Part shown: piece by piece, positions 48,588 through 57,559 of the stretch
How positions within the stretch are numbered: the stretch's first letter is position 1
How the letters are laid out: the number at the start of each line of letters is the position of its first letter
Source: Austwickia sp040006675
GTDB lineage: Bacteria > Actinomycetota > Actinomycetes > Actinomycetales > Dermatophilaceae
NCBI GenBank assembly: GCA_040006675.1
Contig: JBDTWM010000001.1
Coordinates: 1 to 64,000, forward strand
Reading direction: 5' to 3'
Length of the DNA stretch: 64,000 bases
Notes under the pieces: model-generated
Seen by the model: the letters and a program-made list of their open reading frames with translations, nothing else
Databases searched by the model: none
What the model was told of the DNA's origin: nothing
Made by a program: the position numbers and the translations under genes

Positions 48588-48721
48588 AGTGCGTCGTTTC
48601 CCCTCGTCTCGCGCGATCGACGTTCAGTCTACGGGCGGACGCCCTGCCCCGGGCCCGCCGCGCGCCGTCTGGACGTGCGGCGTGACAGGCTAGGACGGAT
48701 ATCCCGACGGAGAGGATCCCG

Positions 48722-50539
48722 ATGCGTGCCCGTCCCGCCCCTGCCATCTTCGGGGCGACGCGGGCCCGCGCGGCGGTGACGGCGCTCTGCGCGGGAGCGA
48801 TGATCGCGGGCTGCTCGAGCGAACCGGCGCCGGCCCCAGCGTCGAGCAGCGCGACATCTTCCCCGGAGCGGGCCCCGATCGTGACCAACGCCGTCGAGCC
48901 GGCCCAGCATCTCCTGCCGGCGGACATCAGCGACAGCAGCGGCGAGCGCGTCGCCAGCTTGTTGTTCCGCGGCCTCGTCCGGTACGACGCGAAGGGCAAG
49001 TTGACCAACGAGGCCGCCGAGGGCGTGGAGAGCGTCGGCGATGTGTTCTACCGGGTCAAGCTGCGCAAGGGATGGGTGTTCGGCAACGGGGAGCCGGTGA
49101 CCGCACGCTCCTTCGTCGACGCCTGGAACTGGGCGGTCATGCCTTCGCGTCAGCAGTTGCACGCGGACGCGTACGCCCCGATCGTGGGGTACGCCTCCGT
49201 GCGTGGCCTGCCGGAGCCCATCCCGGTGCCGTTGCCGCCGGCCGCGACCGCGACCCCGTCGGCGTCCGGCGCGGGCAGCACGGGTGCGACCGCCTCGCCA
49301 TCGCCGAACGGCGCGTCCGCCGCCCCGACGCGGCCCCCTACCCCCTCGCCCGCGACTCCGCCCGCCCCTCGACGTGGCGGGGCCGCCCCGACGACGATGA
49401 CGGGCCTGAGCGTCGTCGACGACCTCACGTTCACGATCCGGCTGGTGCGACCCGACCCGTCGTTCATCGACCAGTTGGCGCGCCTACCGTACGTGCCGCT
49501 TCCGAAGGTCACGCTGGCTGACCCGGCGCGCTACGCGGTCGCGCCCGTCGGCAACGGGCCCTACCAGCTCGCGCCCGGCGGATGGGTGGCCCACAAGGAG
49601 GTGCGCCTCATCCCGAATGCCTCCTACTCCGGAGGGGACGTGGCCCGCAACGCGGGCCTGACGTTCCGGTTCTTCGCCGACCCCTCCATGACGTACCCGC
49701 TGCTGCGCTCCGGCCGACTCGACGTGCTCGACGACGTCCCCATCCCCGACCTGGGGCGCTATCGCGCGGAGGTGGGATTCCGCGGAGCGAACCAGCCGGT
49801 GGGCAAGGAACAGACGCTCGTGTTCCCCATGCACCGTCCGGAGTGGGCCACCGCCGACGCCCGGCGGGTGCGCCTGGCCATCTCGCGTTCCATCGACCGG
49901 AAGGCGCTCGCCGACACCCTGTTCGCAGGGACGCGCGCGAAGGCGGGTGACCTGGCCGCGCCGGTCGTGGCCGGCTACGCGCCCGACCTGTGCGGCGCGA
50001 CGTGCGCCTACGATCCCGGTGCTGCCCTGGCGCAGATGGGACTGCTCGTGAAGACCCCGGCGCCGCTGGTGATCGCGTACGGGGTCGACGGTGGCGGCGG
50101 CCCGACGGTGGAGGCCATCTGCGCGACGGTCACCCACACCCTGTCTTTGGGGTGCACCAGCCTCCCGTATCCGAGCCAGTCCGCTCTGGAACGCGCGGTC
50201 ACGACGCGCACGGTCACGACCCCCGTGCTGTTCACCTGGGTGATGGACCGCCCCGAGCTGGGTGGTTTCCTGGCTCCCCGGTTCCTGGCGGGTTCCTCAC
50301 GCAACCCGAGCGGGTACGCCGGAGGAGCGGCCCAGGCCCAGCTGGCGACAGCTGCCGCGGCCACGACCTCGGAGGCCCGCAACGCGGCCTATCAGGACGC
50401 CGAGCGCAGCGTGCTGTCGGAACTGCCGGAGATCCCGCTGTGGGACCTGAACGCGACGGTCACCCGCGGCGAGCGCGTCGGCGAGGTCCGCACGGACGTG
50501 TTCGGGGTGCCGATCTACACCGAGATCGAACGCCCCTGA
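48722..50539 (+). CDS. Family 5 (peptide/nickel-type) ABC substrate-binding lipoprotein, orphan
   Basis: This 605-residue secreted lipoprotein has a signal peptide with lipobox IAGC (Cys31). The SBP_bac_5 fold is indicated by GWVFGNGEPVTARSFVDAWN, VGNGPYQL and ISRSIDRKALADTLF. A Pro/Ser/Thr/Ala-rich insertion (about residues 163-225) interrupts lobe I. Two Cys pairs (CGATC and CATVTHTLSLGC) match those of the second lipoprotein at 62.5 kb. No permease or ATPase gene is adjacent. ATG at 48722 has GGAGAGGA upstream. The ligand is unknown. Confidence 0.88.
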   Translation: MRARPAPAIFGATRARAAVTALCAGAMIAGCSSEPAPAPASSSATSSPERAPIVTNAVEPAQHLLPADISDSSGERVASLLFRGLVRYDAKGKLTNEAAEGVESVGDVFYRVKLRKGWVFGNGEPVTARSFVDAWNWAVMPSRQQLHADAYAPIVGYASVRGLPEPIPVPLPPAATATPSASGAGSTGATASPSPNGASAAPTRPPTPSPATPPAPRRGGAAPTTMTGLSVVDDLTFTIRLVRPDPSFIDQLARLPYVPLPKVTLADPARYAVAPVGNGPYQLAPGGWVAHKEVRLIPNASYSGGDVARNAGLTFRFFADPSMTYPLLRSGRLDVLDDVPIPDLGRYRAEVGFRGANQPVGKEQTLVFPMHRPEWATADARRVRLAISRSIDRKALADTLFAGTRAKAGDLAAPVVAGYAPDLCGATCAYDPGAALAQMGLLVKTPAPLVIAYGVDGGGGPTVEAICATVTHTLSLGCTSLPYPSQSALERAVTTRTVTTPVLFTWVMDRPELGGFLAPRFLAGSSRNPSGYAGGAAQAQLATAAAATTSEARNAAYQDAERSVLSELPEIPLWDLNATVTRGERVGEVRTDVFGVPIYTEIERP

Positions 50540-50571
50540 CGGAGGACCGCTCCGCGAGCTGACGACAGCGA

Positions 50572-51657
50572 TCAGGTCACCGCGTCGTAGGCGGCCCGCA
50601 ACAAGGTCTCGTCAGGGCCCTCCAGCCGGCCCGGGTGGCCGATCCCATCGAGCACGACGAACCGCAGGGTCGCGCCACGGGTCTTCTTGTCGCGCGTCAT
50701 CGCGTTGAGCAGCGCGTCCCAGCGACCCGGGACGTAACCGGTCGGCAGGCCCAGGCCACCGATGACCTCGCGGTGCACCCGTACGTCGTCGTCGGTGAGG
50801 CGACCGGCGAGGCGAGCCAGCTCCGCCGCGTACACCATCCCCACCGCGACGGCGTCGCCGTGCCGCCAGGTGTAGCCCTCGACCTGCTCGATCGCATGGG
50901 CGAAGGTGTGACCGTAGTTCAGGATCTCGCGCAGGGAGGCCTCCTTGAGGTCCTCGGTGACCACGTCGGCTTTTACCTGGATCTTGCGACGCACCAGCTC
51001 CGGCAGGACGGGGCCGGTGATGTCGAGGGCAGCCTGCGGCTCGATTCTCACCAGGTCCAGGATGCCGATATCACGGATGAACCCGCCCTTGACCACCTCA
51101 GCCATCCCCGCAGCCAGGTCAGCGCGCGGGAGGCTCGCGAGCGCTTCAAGGTCGACCAGGACGCCGGCCGGCGGGTGGAACGACCCGACGAGGTTCTTGC
51201 CCTCGGGCGTGTTGATACCGGTCTTGCCGCCGACGGCGGCGTCCACCATGCCGAGCAGCGTGGTGGGCACCTGGACGACTCGGATGCCGCGCAGCCAGGT
51301 GGCAGCGACGAACCCGCCGAGGTCGGTCACAGACCCGCCCCCGACCGCCACGATGACGTCGGTCCGCGTGAACGCGGCCCGGCCCAGCACGCCCCACAGC
51401 TGCGCCGCCACGTGGGCGGTCTTGGCGGCTTCCGCGTCGGGGAGGGACTGCCCGTGGACCTCGTAGCCCGCGTCGAGCAATGCCCGGCGGGCCGGTTCGG
51501 CCAGCTGGGGCAGCGGGTCGGGGTACAGCAGCAGCACTCGCTGGGCCTTCGGACCGACCACCGCGGGGAGGCGACCTGCGAGGCCGCGGCCGACCAGCAC
51601 GTCGTAGCCGTGCGGGCCGTCGCCACCGACACGGATCGAGCGCGTCGCCTGACTCAC
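50572..51657 (-). CDS. aroB: 3-dehydroquinate synthase
   Basis: This 361-residue NAD- and metal-dependent enzyme makes the first ring of the shikimate pathway. The NAD motif VIAVGGGSVTDLGGFVAATW, the VPTTLLGMVDAAVGGKTGIN segment and metal ligands in NYGHTFAHAIE and HGDAVAVGM are intact. GTG at 51657 overlaps the aroK stop (GTGA). It is the last gene of aroC-aroK-aroB and converges on the lipoprotein gene. Confidence 0.96.
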   Translation of the reverse strand: MSQATRSIRVGGDGPHGYDVLVGRGLAGRLPAVVGPKAQRVLLLYPDPLPQLAEPARRALLDAGYEVHGQSLPDAEAAKTAHVAAQLWGVLGRAAFTRTDVIVAVGGGSVTDLGGFVAATWLRGIRVVQVPTTLLGMVDAAVGGKTGINTPEGKNLVGSFHPPAGVLVDLEALASLPRADLAAGMAEVVKGGFIRDIGILDLVRIEPQAALDITGPVLPELVRRKIQVKADVVTEDLKEASLREILNYGHTFAHAIEQVEGYTWRHGDAVAVGMVYAAELARLAGRLTDDDVRVHREVIGGLGLPTGYVPGRWDALLNAMTRDKKTRGATLRFVVLDGIGHPGRLEGPDETLLRAAYDAVT

Positions 51658-52211
51658 GGCGCGGCCTCCTGCGTTCCCGGGGTTGGTCCGCCCATCCCCC
51701 GTCTGTCCAGTCCCAACCGGTCGATGATCTGGCGCGCGATGTCAGCCGGCTCCGTCGCGGAGGTGTCCACCGTCAGGATGGCGAGTCGCTCGTACGTGGG
51801 ACGGCGCGCCGCCATGAGCTTCAGCCAGGATGCGCGGGGCTGCAACGCGAGCAGGGGCCGGGCGGCGTTCAGTCCGGTGCGGCGCATCGCCTCGGCGACG
51901 TTGACGTCCAGGAAGACGACGCGATGCCCGGTCAGTGCCTCCTCGGTGCTCGGGTCCATGACCGCCCCGCCTCCGAGGGCGAGGATGCCGCCGTGGCCGG
52001 CGAGTTCTTCGGCGACGACCTGGCGTTCGAGGTCCCGAAAGACGGGCTCGCCCCGCTCGATGAAGATGTCCGAGATCCCCATGCCCGCGCGGATCTCGAC
52101 GCGCTCATCGGTGTCGACGACCCCGACGCCGAGAACGTCCGCGAGGGCCGCGGCGACCGTCGACTTGCCGGCGCCCGGGGGTCCGGTCAGCACGACCAGG
52201 GGTGTCGTCAC
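51654..52211 (-). CDS. aroK: Shikimate kinase
   Basis: This 185-residue kinase has Walker A TGPPGAGKST, the shikimate-binding DTDERVE and FRDLERQVV segments, and GGGAVMD. Two adjacent GTG codons (52214 and 52211) could start it. I chose 52211 because it gives the GTGA overlap with the aroC stop seen throughout this window; the other adds one residue. Confidence 0.94.
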   Translation of the reverse strand: MTTPLVVLTGPPGAGKSTVAAALADVLGVGVVDTDERVEIRAGMGISDIFIERGEPVFRDLERQVVAEELAGHGGILALGGGAVMDPSTEEALTGHRVVFLDVNVAEAMRRTGLNAARPLLALQPRASWLKLMAARRPTYERLAILTVDTSATEPADIARQIIDRLGLDRRGMGGPTPGTQEAAP

Positions 52212-53443
52212 CACGAGCGCATTCCCTCGGGGATGGAGGCCAGGTAGGACTCGTACGAGCTCCGCGTCTGCCCCACGCTGTCGCCGCCGAACTTTTCGGA
52301 CACCGCGTCGGCGAGCACGAGAGCGACCATCGCCTCGGCCACCACCCCGGCCGCCGGGACCGCGCAGGTGTCCGAACGCTGGTGGTGGCCGGTGGCCTCC
52401 TGACCCGTCGCCACGTCGACGGTGGCCAGAGCGCGCGGAACCGTGCTGATCGGCTTCATCGCCGCACGCACGCGCAGCACCTCCCCCGTGCTCATGCCGC
52501 CTTCCGTGCCACCGGCGCGGTGGGTGCGTCGCCGGATAACACCCTCATCCCACACCAACTCGTCATGCGCGGCGCTCCCACGTCGTGCGGCGCCCATGAA
52601 CCCGTCGCCGACCTCCACACCCTTGATCGCCTGGATACCCATCAGGGCCGCGGCGAGGCGAGCGTCGAGGCGACGGTCCCAGTGCACATGGCTGCCGAGG
52701 CCGGGAGGGCACCCGTACGCGAGCACCTCCACCACTCCCCCGAGGGTGTCGCCGTCGGCCTTGGCTGCCTCGATCTGGGCGATCATCGCGGCCGACGCCG
52801 CCGGACGGAACGCGCGCACCGGGTCGGCGTCGAGCGTTGCCACATCGTCAGGGGTGGGCAGCGCCGCGGGCTGCCACGTCCCCTCGTCGGGGGGGCCGGC
52901 GCCACCGATCGCCACCGTGTGCGACACGAGGCGGATGCCGCAGGTCTGCGCCAGGTACGCGGCCGCGATGGCGCCCAGGGCAACCCGTGCGGCGGTCTCC
53001 CGGGCCGACGCGCGCTCCAGGATCGGGCGGGCGTCGTCGAAGCCGTACTTTTGCATACCCGCCAGATCTGCGTGCCCGGGCCGGGGGCGGGTGAGGGGGC
53101 GGTTGCGGGCGAGCTCCTGCGGCGCGTTGACGTCGTCGGATGCGGCGAGGGCCTGCTCGCTGACCGGGTCAGGACTCATCACCGTGCGCCACTTGGGCCA
53201 CTCGCTGTTGCCGATCTCCAACGCGATCGGGGACCCGAGGGTCCTGCCGTGGCGAACCCCGCCCAGGATCTCCAGGGCGTCCTGCTCGAACTTCTGCCGG
53301 GCGCCCCGCCCGTAACCGAGCCGCCGCCGGGCCAGCGCCGCGCCGATATCGGCGCTGGTCACCTGGATGCCCGCAGGCAGTCCTTCGATGATCGCGACCA
53401 ACGCGGGGCCGTGTGACTCACCAGCAGTCAACCAACGCACCAT
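52208..53443 (-). CDS. aroC: Chorismate synthase
   Basis: This 411-residue flavin-dependent enzyme makes chorismate. It begins MVRWLTAGESHGPALVAIIE and has the signature RRRLGYGRGARQ, GHADLAGMQKYGF, ERASARETAARVALGA and HWDRRLDARLAAALMGI. ATG at 53443 starts exactly at the family N-terminus; ATG at 53452 adds three residues. A nested inverted repeat lies in its leader. It heads the aroC-aroK-aroB operon. Confidence 0.96.
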   Translation of the reverse strand: MVRWLTAGESHGPALVAIIEGLPAGIQVTSADIGAALARRRLGYGRGARQKFEQDALEILGGVRHGRTLGSPIALEIGNSEWPKWRTVMSPDPVSEQALAASDDVNAPQELARNRPLTRPRPGHADLAGMQKYGFDDARPILERASARETAARVALGAIAAAYLAQTCGIRLVSHTVAIGGAGPPDEGTWQPAALPTPDDVATLDADPVRAFRPAASAAMIAQIEAAKADGDTLGGVVEVLAYGCPPGLGSHVHWDRRLDARLAAALMGIQAIKGVEVGDGFMGAARRGSAAHDELVWDEGVIRRRTHRAGGTEGGMSTGEVLRVRAAMKPISTVPRALATVDVATGQEATGHHQRSDTCAVPAAGVVAEAMVALVLADAVSEKFGGDSVGQTRSSYESYLASIPEGMRSW

Positions 53444-53463
53444 GGCCGCCATGGTGTCACGGG

Positions 53464-53502
53464 CTGTCCAGGCGCTTGAGGAGTACTCCGCGACCTGGAC
53501 AG
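53464..53502 (-). promoter_or_regulatory. Nested inverted repeat in the aroC leader
   Basis: CTGTCCAGG (53464-53472) and CCTGGACAG (53494-53502) form a perfect 9-bp stem. Inside its loop is the 10-base palindrome GGAGTACTCC (53480-53489). The element ends 21 bases upstream of the aroC start on the minus strand and could act as an operator or an mRNA structure. Confidence 0.5.
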
Positions 53503-53834
53503 GTGAGGGCTAGGCGCGGCCGGGCCCGAAGTTTTCCGACCCGCGCTTTCAGGTCACCCGCCTGCCCGGACGGCATCGATTGTGTCGGCTTGGATCGCCA
53601 ACTCAGTCAGGCAGTGGAACCCGACGCCCAGCCGAGCGGCTCGGCCCACCCTCATGCACCCCACCGCCGTCAAAGACCAACCCGGACACGACACCGACAC
53701 CCAGGGCCAGAACGTCACCCCCGTGAATGCTCGAGGCCAGCGCAACGCGTTGACCGTTGCAGTCGACTTCGGAACTGACGGCCGCAGCGCTGCGGGCGGG
53801 CGTTGACGGTCACGGCCGCCGCGAAAGCCGTTGG
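53503..53834. other. Non-coding stretch between aroC and osmC
   Basis: Open frames on both strands here are short and resemble no family I know. It sits at the left edge of the lower-GC insert and may be decayed sequence. I see no repeat or RNA gene in it. Confidence 0.5.
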
Positions 53835-54293
53835 TCAGGCCGTCTCGTCGAGTTGTGCTTCGACGGTGATGTCAGCGCCGGCAAACAGGCGCGAGACGGG
53901 GCATGAGGTGGCAGCCTCGTCAACGATGGCCGAGAACTTGTCGGCATCGATGCCCGGTACCTGACCTCTCACCTGCAGGTGGGACGTTGTGATCGTGGGC
54001 TGCCCATCGACCTCGGCCAAGGTCACCTTCGCCTCGACCTGAAGTCGCTGCGGCGGCGTCGCCTGCTGACCGAGAGCCATCGCCAGCGCCATGGAGAAGC
54101 AGGACGCATGCGCGGCCGCGGCGAGCTCCTCCGGGCTGGACTTGCCGCCGGGCTGCTCGGTGCGTGACGCCCATGTCAGGTCCAAGCCGTCGAGTGCGCC
54201 GCTGCTGGTGGCGGCGAGCTTTCCGTATCCTGTGTTCAGCGGGCCTTGCCAGGTGAACTGTGCGCTGCGGTCTGCGATGCTCATCATCATCAT
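53835..54293 (-). CDS. OsmC-family peroxiredoxin-like protein
   Basis: This 152-residue protein matches the OsmC subgroup: SSPEELAAAAHASCFSMAL with the first redox Cys and AATSCPVSRLFAGADI with the second. Such proteins reduce organic hydroperoxides through lipoyl-linked thiols (family knowledge). The gene begins with four consecutive ATG codons (54293-54282) behind GGAAAGGAAG, so the exact start is ambiguous by up to three residues. It lies 50 bases below the flavin reductase gene, probably one transcript. Confidence 0.9.
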   Translation of the reverse strand: MMMMSIADRSAQFTWQGPLNTGYGKLAATSSGALDGLDLTWASRTEQPGGKSSPEELAAAAHASCFSMALAMALGQQATPPQRLQVEAKVTLAEVDGQPTITTSHLQVRGQVPGIDADKFSAIVDEAATSCPVSRLFAGADITVEAQLDETA

Positions 54294-54343
54294 CTTCCTT
54301 TCCGATCATTTCGGGCAGGCAATTGTGTGAAATCCTGATGAGG

Positions 54344-55066
54344 TTAGTAGCCGGTGAATTCTTCGGTGCGGATGTCATCTTCGTCGACGCCTGCTGCTTC
54401 TAGCACAGCGCGCATCGCCTTGACCAGGCCGGCCGGGCCACTCAGATAGTAGATCGGGACCTTGAGGTCATCGACGTACCGAAACAGCATCGCCGCGTCG
54501 ATGGGCCCGGTCTCCCCAGCCCAGGACTGCGTTGACTTGTCCGGTTCGGTCATCGTGGCTACTAATGTGAACTGTGCACTTGTATCGCTCAGCGTGGTCA
54601 ATTCCTGTAGGTAGGCCGAGTCTTCGAGCCGCTTGTTGGAACAGAACGCGATGATGGTGTGGTCGGTTCCGTCGTGGTTGGCCTGCAGCGCGATGCTGCG
54701 CACCGGGGTGATCCCGATGCCGCCGGTCAAAAAGACCGCGGGCCTCGTCACGTTGTGCTGCAGTGTGAACGACCCGTACGGCGCGTCCAGTTCCAGCTCG
54801 GTACCGATCGGCGAGGCCGTCAACACCCGCTTGAACGCAGTGTCGCGCATTCGTGTCGTGCACGCCAGATGAGGCTCAAACGGAGCGCTGGACAAGGTAA
54901 ATCCTCGAGTGTTGCCCTCCTCATCGGTCTCCGCCGGATCCAACAAGGTGTAATCAGCAAACTGACCGGCTCGGTAGTCAAAACCATTCGGCTTCTCGAA
55001 ATGAAACGCCATGGTTCCCTGGGCGACCTCAATCTTCTCCAACAGTCTGACCCTAGGCAACGACAT
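54344..55066 (-). CDS. FAD/NAD(P)-binding oxidoreductase, ferredoxin-reductase family
   Basis: This 240-residue flavoprotein has the FAD motif RGFTLSSAP, the pyridine nucleotide motif LTGGIGITPVRSIAL and the C-terminal YYLSGPAGLVKAMRAVLE. It has no iron-sulfur domain. It would transfer electrons from NAD(P)H to an unknown acceptor. Its GC content is clearly below that of its neighbours (two 60-base lines counted by hand gave 53 and 55 percent, against 72 percent in aroC), suggesting acquisition. ATG at 55066 has GAAGGGAG 8 bases upstream. Confidence 0.88.
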   Translation of the reverse strand: MSLPRVRLLEKIEVAQGTMAFHFEKPNGFDYRAGQFADYTLLDPAETDEEGNTRGFTLSSAPFEPHLACTTRMRDTAFKRVLTASPIGTELELDAPYGSFTLQHNVTRPAVFLTGGIGITPVRSIALQANHDGTDHTIIAFCSNKRLEDSAYLQELTTLSDTSAQFTLVATMTEPDKSTQSWAGETGPIDAAMLFRYVDDLKVPIYYLSGPAGLVKAMRAVLEAAGVDEDDIRTEEFTGY

Positions 55067-55583
55067 GATGAACTCCCTTCCTGACCCGGATCCGCAGGTA
55101 GTGGCTGGGTGATCGATGCGTGAAGCGACAAGGTCTCCTTGCCTACTTATAGAATCGAGATCTTAAGACCATCGATTGCCGAGCGGAAAGTGCACCCTGT
55201 TGGTGAAGAGGGTACGTTGTGGCGAGCAGATGCGGAAGCGCGTACGTGTCGGCGCCAGGACCAAGTGAGCCATTCCCAGTAGCGCGGATCGTGGCCGCGA
55301 CACGCCGACGGGAGCGAGATGACGGGCTCGAGCGCGGGGCCCCGGTGCAGCGAAGACGTCCTTCCACAGACCGTCTTGCTCACCGAGGTCCTGCAGGTCC
55401 GATCTGTCAGCTACACCGCCGTGCCTCCCGTCAGGCAGGAGGTCGCGCTGTTCGTGTCGCGGCTGCTGGCCGCCCGCTCATGCCGACCTCATCGGCGCGT
55501 CACCCGCGAAGTAGAGCCCGATCGTGGAACCCGCTCGCCACATCGACGGGACCGCCGTCCACGCCGTGGATGCGGACGCTGGG
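55067..55583. other. Non-coding or decayed stretch between the redox genes
   Basis: No gene supported. Near the right side of the flavin reductase gene there is an AT-rich patch (55143-55170) containing the minus-strand hexamer TATAAG and an 8-base palindrome TCTTAAGA, a plausible promoter for the reductase-osmC pair. Short frames up to 55583 on both strands look like no known family. Confidence 0.4.
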
Positions 55584-56513
55584 TCAGGTGAGGGAGAGGA
55601 CGACTTTGCCCCGTGCGCGTCGGGTCTGGACCTTGGCCAGCGCACTCAACGCGTCCGTGAAGGGATAGATCTGCTCGATGACGAGCTCGATGCGCCCGGC
55701 GACGATGTTGCCCATCAGCGCCAGGAGCTCCCCGTGGACGTCGCACTGGTAGTCCAGTCCCGTGATCCGCACCCCGCGGGTCGGGGGCACCTGGTCCCCG
55801 GAGATCGTCACGACCGTGCCGCCGTCCTTGACCACGCGCACGCTGTCGGCCGTGGTCTGCGGCTGCACAGCCAGCGCGCCGTCCACACCGTCAGGGCGCC
55901 ACTGTCGCACCTGTTCGGGCCAGCCGGCGTCGTGGTAGTCGACGGTCACCGCTGCCCCCAGGGAGCGCAGGTAGTCGTGGTTGCGCGGTGAGGCAGAGGC
56001 TGCCACCTGCCAACCCCGGGCACGCGCCAGCTGTAGGGCGAAGGTCCCGATCGCACCAGAAGCCCCGGCCACGAAGATTGACCCGCCCTTGTCGATCGCC
56101 GACAGCGTATGTAGGGCGCGCAGTGTCGTGTTGCCGGCCACCGGCACGGCAGCCGCCTGCTCGAAGCTCATCCCCTCAGGGATCGGCAAGATGAGGGAGT
56201 CGCTGCGCACCGCGGCGTACTGCGCCCACACCCCACCCTTGGACTGCATCGCGCTGATGAACACGATCCGGTCGCCAGGCACGTAACCGCTGACCGAGCT
56301 GCCGACCTGCGCGACGACCCCGGCTGCCTCGATCCCGATCGGGTAGGGGTAACTCAGCTCGCGGGGCAGGAAATACGAGTCGTGAATGCCCACCCCCACC
56401 GCCTTGACCTCTACCAGCAGCTCATCCGCCGCGATGCCGGGTACCGCGACGTGCGCCAATGCGATGGTCTGGTCATGGACGCTGGGGATGACGAACGCCG
56501 TCATGCTCTGCAT
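55584..56513 (-). CDS. Zinc-independent MDR-family quinone oxidoreductase
   Basis: This 309-residue medium-chain reductase has the GroES-like N-terminus (GIEAAGVVAQVGSSVSGYVP) and a Rossmann domain with VAGASGAIGTFALQLARARG. It lacks the zinc-binding Cys cluster of alcohol dehydrogenases, fitting NADPH:quinone reductases. It probably works on electrophiles or quinones together with the neighbouring OsmC and flavin reductase (inference). ATG codons at 56513 and 56504 are both possible starts. Confidence 0.86.
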   Translation of the reverse strand: MQSMTAFVIPSVHDQTIALAHVAVPGIAADELLVEVKAVGVGIHDSYFLPRELSYPYPIGIEAAGVVAQVGSSVSGYVPGDRIVFISAMQSKGGVWAQYAAVRSDSLILPIPEGMSFEQAAAVPVAGNTTLRALHTLSAIDKGGSIFVAGASGAIGTFALQLARARGWQVAASASPRNHDYLRSLGAAVTVDYHDAGWPEQVRQWRPDGVDGALAVQPQTTADSVRVVKDGGTVVTISGDQVPPTRGVRITGLDYQCDVHGELLALMGNIVAGRIELVIEQIYPFTDALSALAKVQTRRARGKVVLSLT

Positions 56514-56637
56514 GCCTGACTCGATCCTGGAGACGCATCTCCGTAGGGAGCACCCTCCCGCGGCATTCTAAGCTCGGGACGCCCCACGTGTGCTGGCGAC
56601 TCCCACGCCGCTCAGGTCATGCGCGGTGTGCTTACGC

Positions 56638-57519
56638 CTACGCTGCGGCGAGGGCCGCGCGCATTGCCGCCACCGGGGCAGCCCGGCCCGTCATGAGCCG
56701 TACCTGCTCGCACGCCTGGTGCAGCAGCATCTGCCGACCGGACACGACGGTCGCCCCCCCGATCGCGGCCCATCGGGCCAGCGGGGTGGGCCACCCGGCG
56801 TACACCACGTCCAGCACCACCGCCCCCTCCCGCGGCGCCGAGCCGACATCGCCGGGCGGCGCGTCGCCCGCCTCCAGGCCCAGGTCCGTGCCGGTCGGCA
56901 GCGTGCTCACGACCACGGGGAAGTCGGTTACGTACCGGGACAACCCGGCGAGTGGGAGCACGCTCACGCTCACCCCCACCGCATCGGCCAGCGCGAGCGT
57001 CTCCGGGCGCGCCTGGTCACGCACCGCCACAGCGATGCGGCGGCAGCCCAGCTCGGCCAGCGCGGCCAGCACGGACCGCGCGGTCGCGCCCGCCCCGAGC
57101 AGAAGCGCCTCGTCGACGTGGCGCACCCCCGCCTCCTGCAACGACACGCGGGCGCCGTATGCGTCGGTGCTGTCGGCGTGCCATCCGGGGCCCCTGCGCA
57201 CCAGCGTGTTCGCCGCGCCCAGAAGCCGCGCGTGCGGCGACGAGGACGCCGCGCACGCGAGCGCCGCCTCCTTGAGCGGCAGCGTCAGCGACAGCCCGAC
57301 CCACTCCGGGCCCAGGGTCTCCAAGAATGCGGGCAACGACGGCTCCCCGACGCCCCCGACGGCGAACAGGTCGTAGCGCCAATCGTGCAGCCCGAGGGCC
57401 TCGTACGCGGCACGGTGGAGGACCGGTGACAGGGAGTGCCCGATCGGTGACCCCAGTACCGCGGCGCGATACAACGACCCCTCCCGCGCCGTGTCACTCT
57501 TCGGGCGCTCGTCGCTCAC
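56638..57519 (-). CDS. aroE: Shikimate dehydrogenase
   Basis: This 293-residue NADP enzyme reduces dehydroshikimate. It shows AVLGSPIGHSLSPVLHRAAY, the catalytic Lys in GLSLTLPLKEAAL, STDAYGARVSL (usually NTD) and the nucleotide loop LLGAGATARSVLAAL. GTG at 57519 begins 40 bases after the mltG stop, completing the alaS-ruvX-mltG-aroE series. The Asn of the canonical NTD motif is Ser here. Confidence 0.92.
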   Translation of the reverse strand: MSDERPKSDTAREGSLYRAAVLGSPIGHSLSPVLHRAAYEALGLHDWRYDLFAVGGVGEPSLPAFLETLGPEWVGLSLTLPLKEAALACAASSSPHARLLGAANTLVRRGPGWHADSTDAYGARVSLQEAGVRHVDEALLLGAGATARSVLAALAELGCRRIAVAVRDQARPETLALADAVGVSVSVLPLAGLSRYVTDFPVVVSTLPTGTDLGLEAGDAPPGDVGSAPREGAVVLDVVYAGWPTPLARWAAIGGATVVSGRQMLLHQACEQVRLMTGRAAPVAAMRAALAAA

Positions 57520-57559
57520 GCCGCCATCCGCAGCACGACCGGCGCCACGCGTGATCGGC

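Noticed and set aside
55319..55591. A possible transposase or regulator remnant on the plus strand
   Set aside because: The translated stretch has no convincing motif and no inverted repeats or target duplications were found around it.
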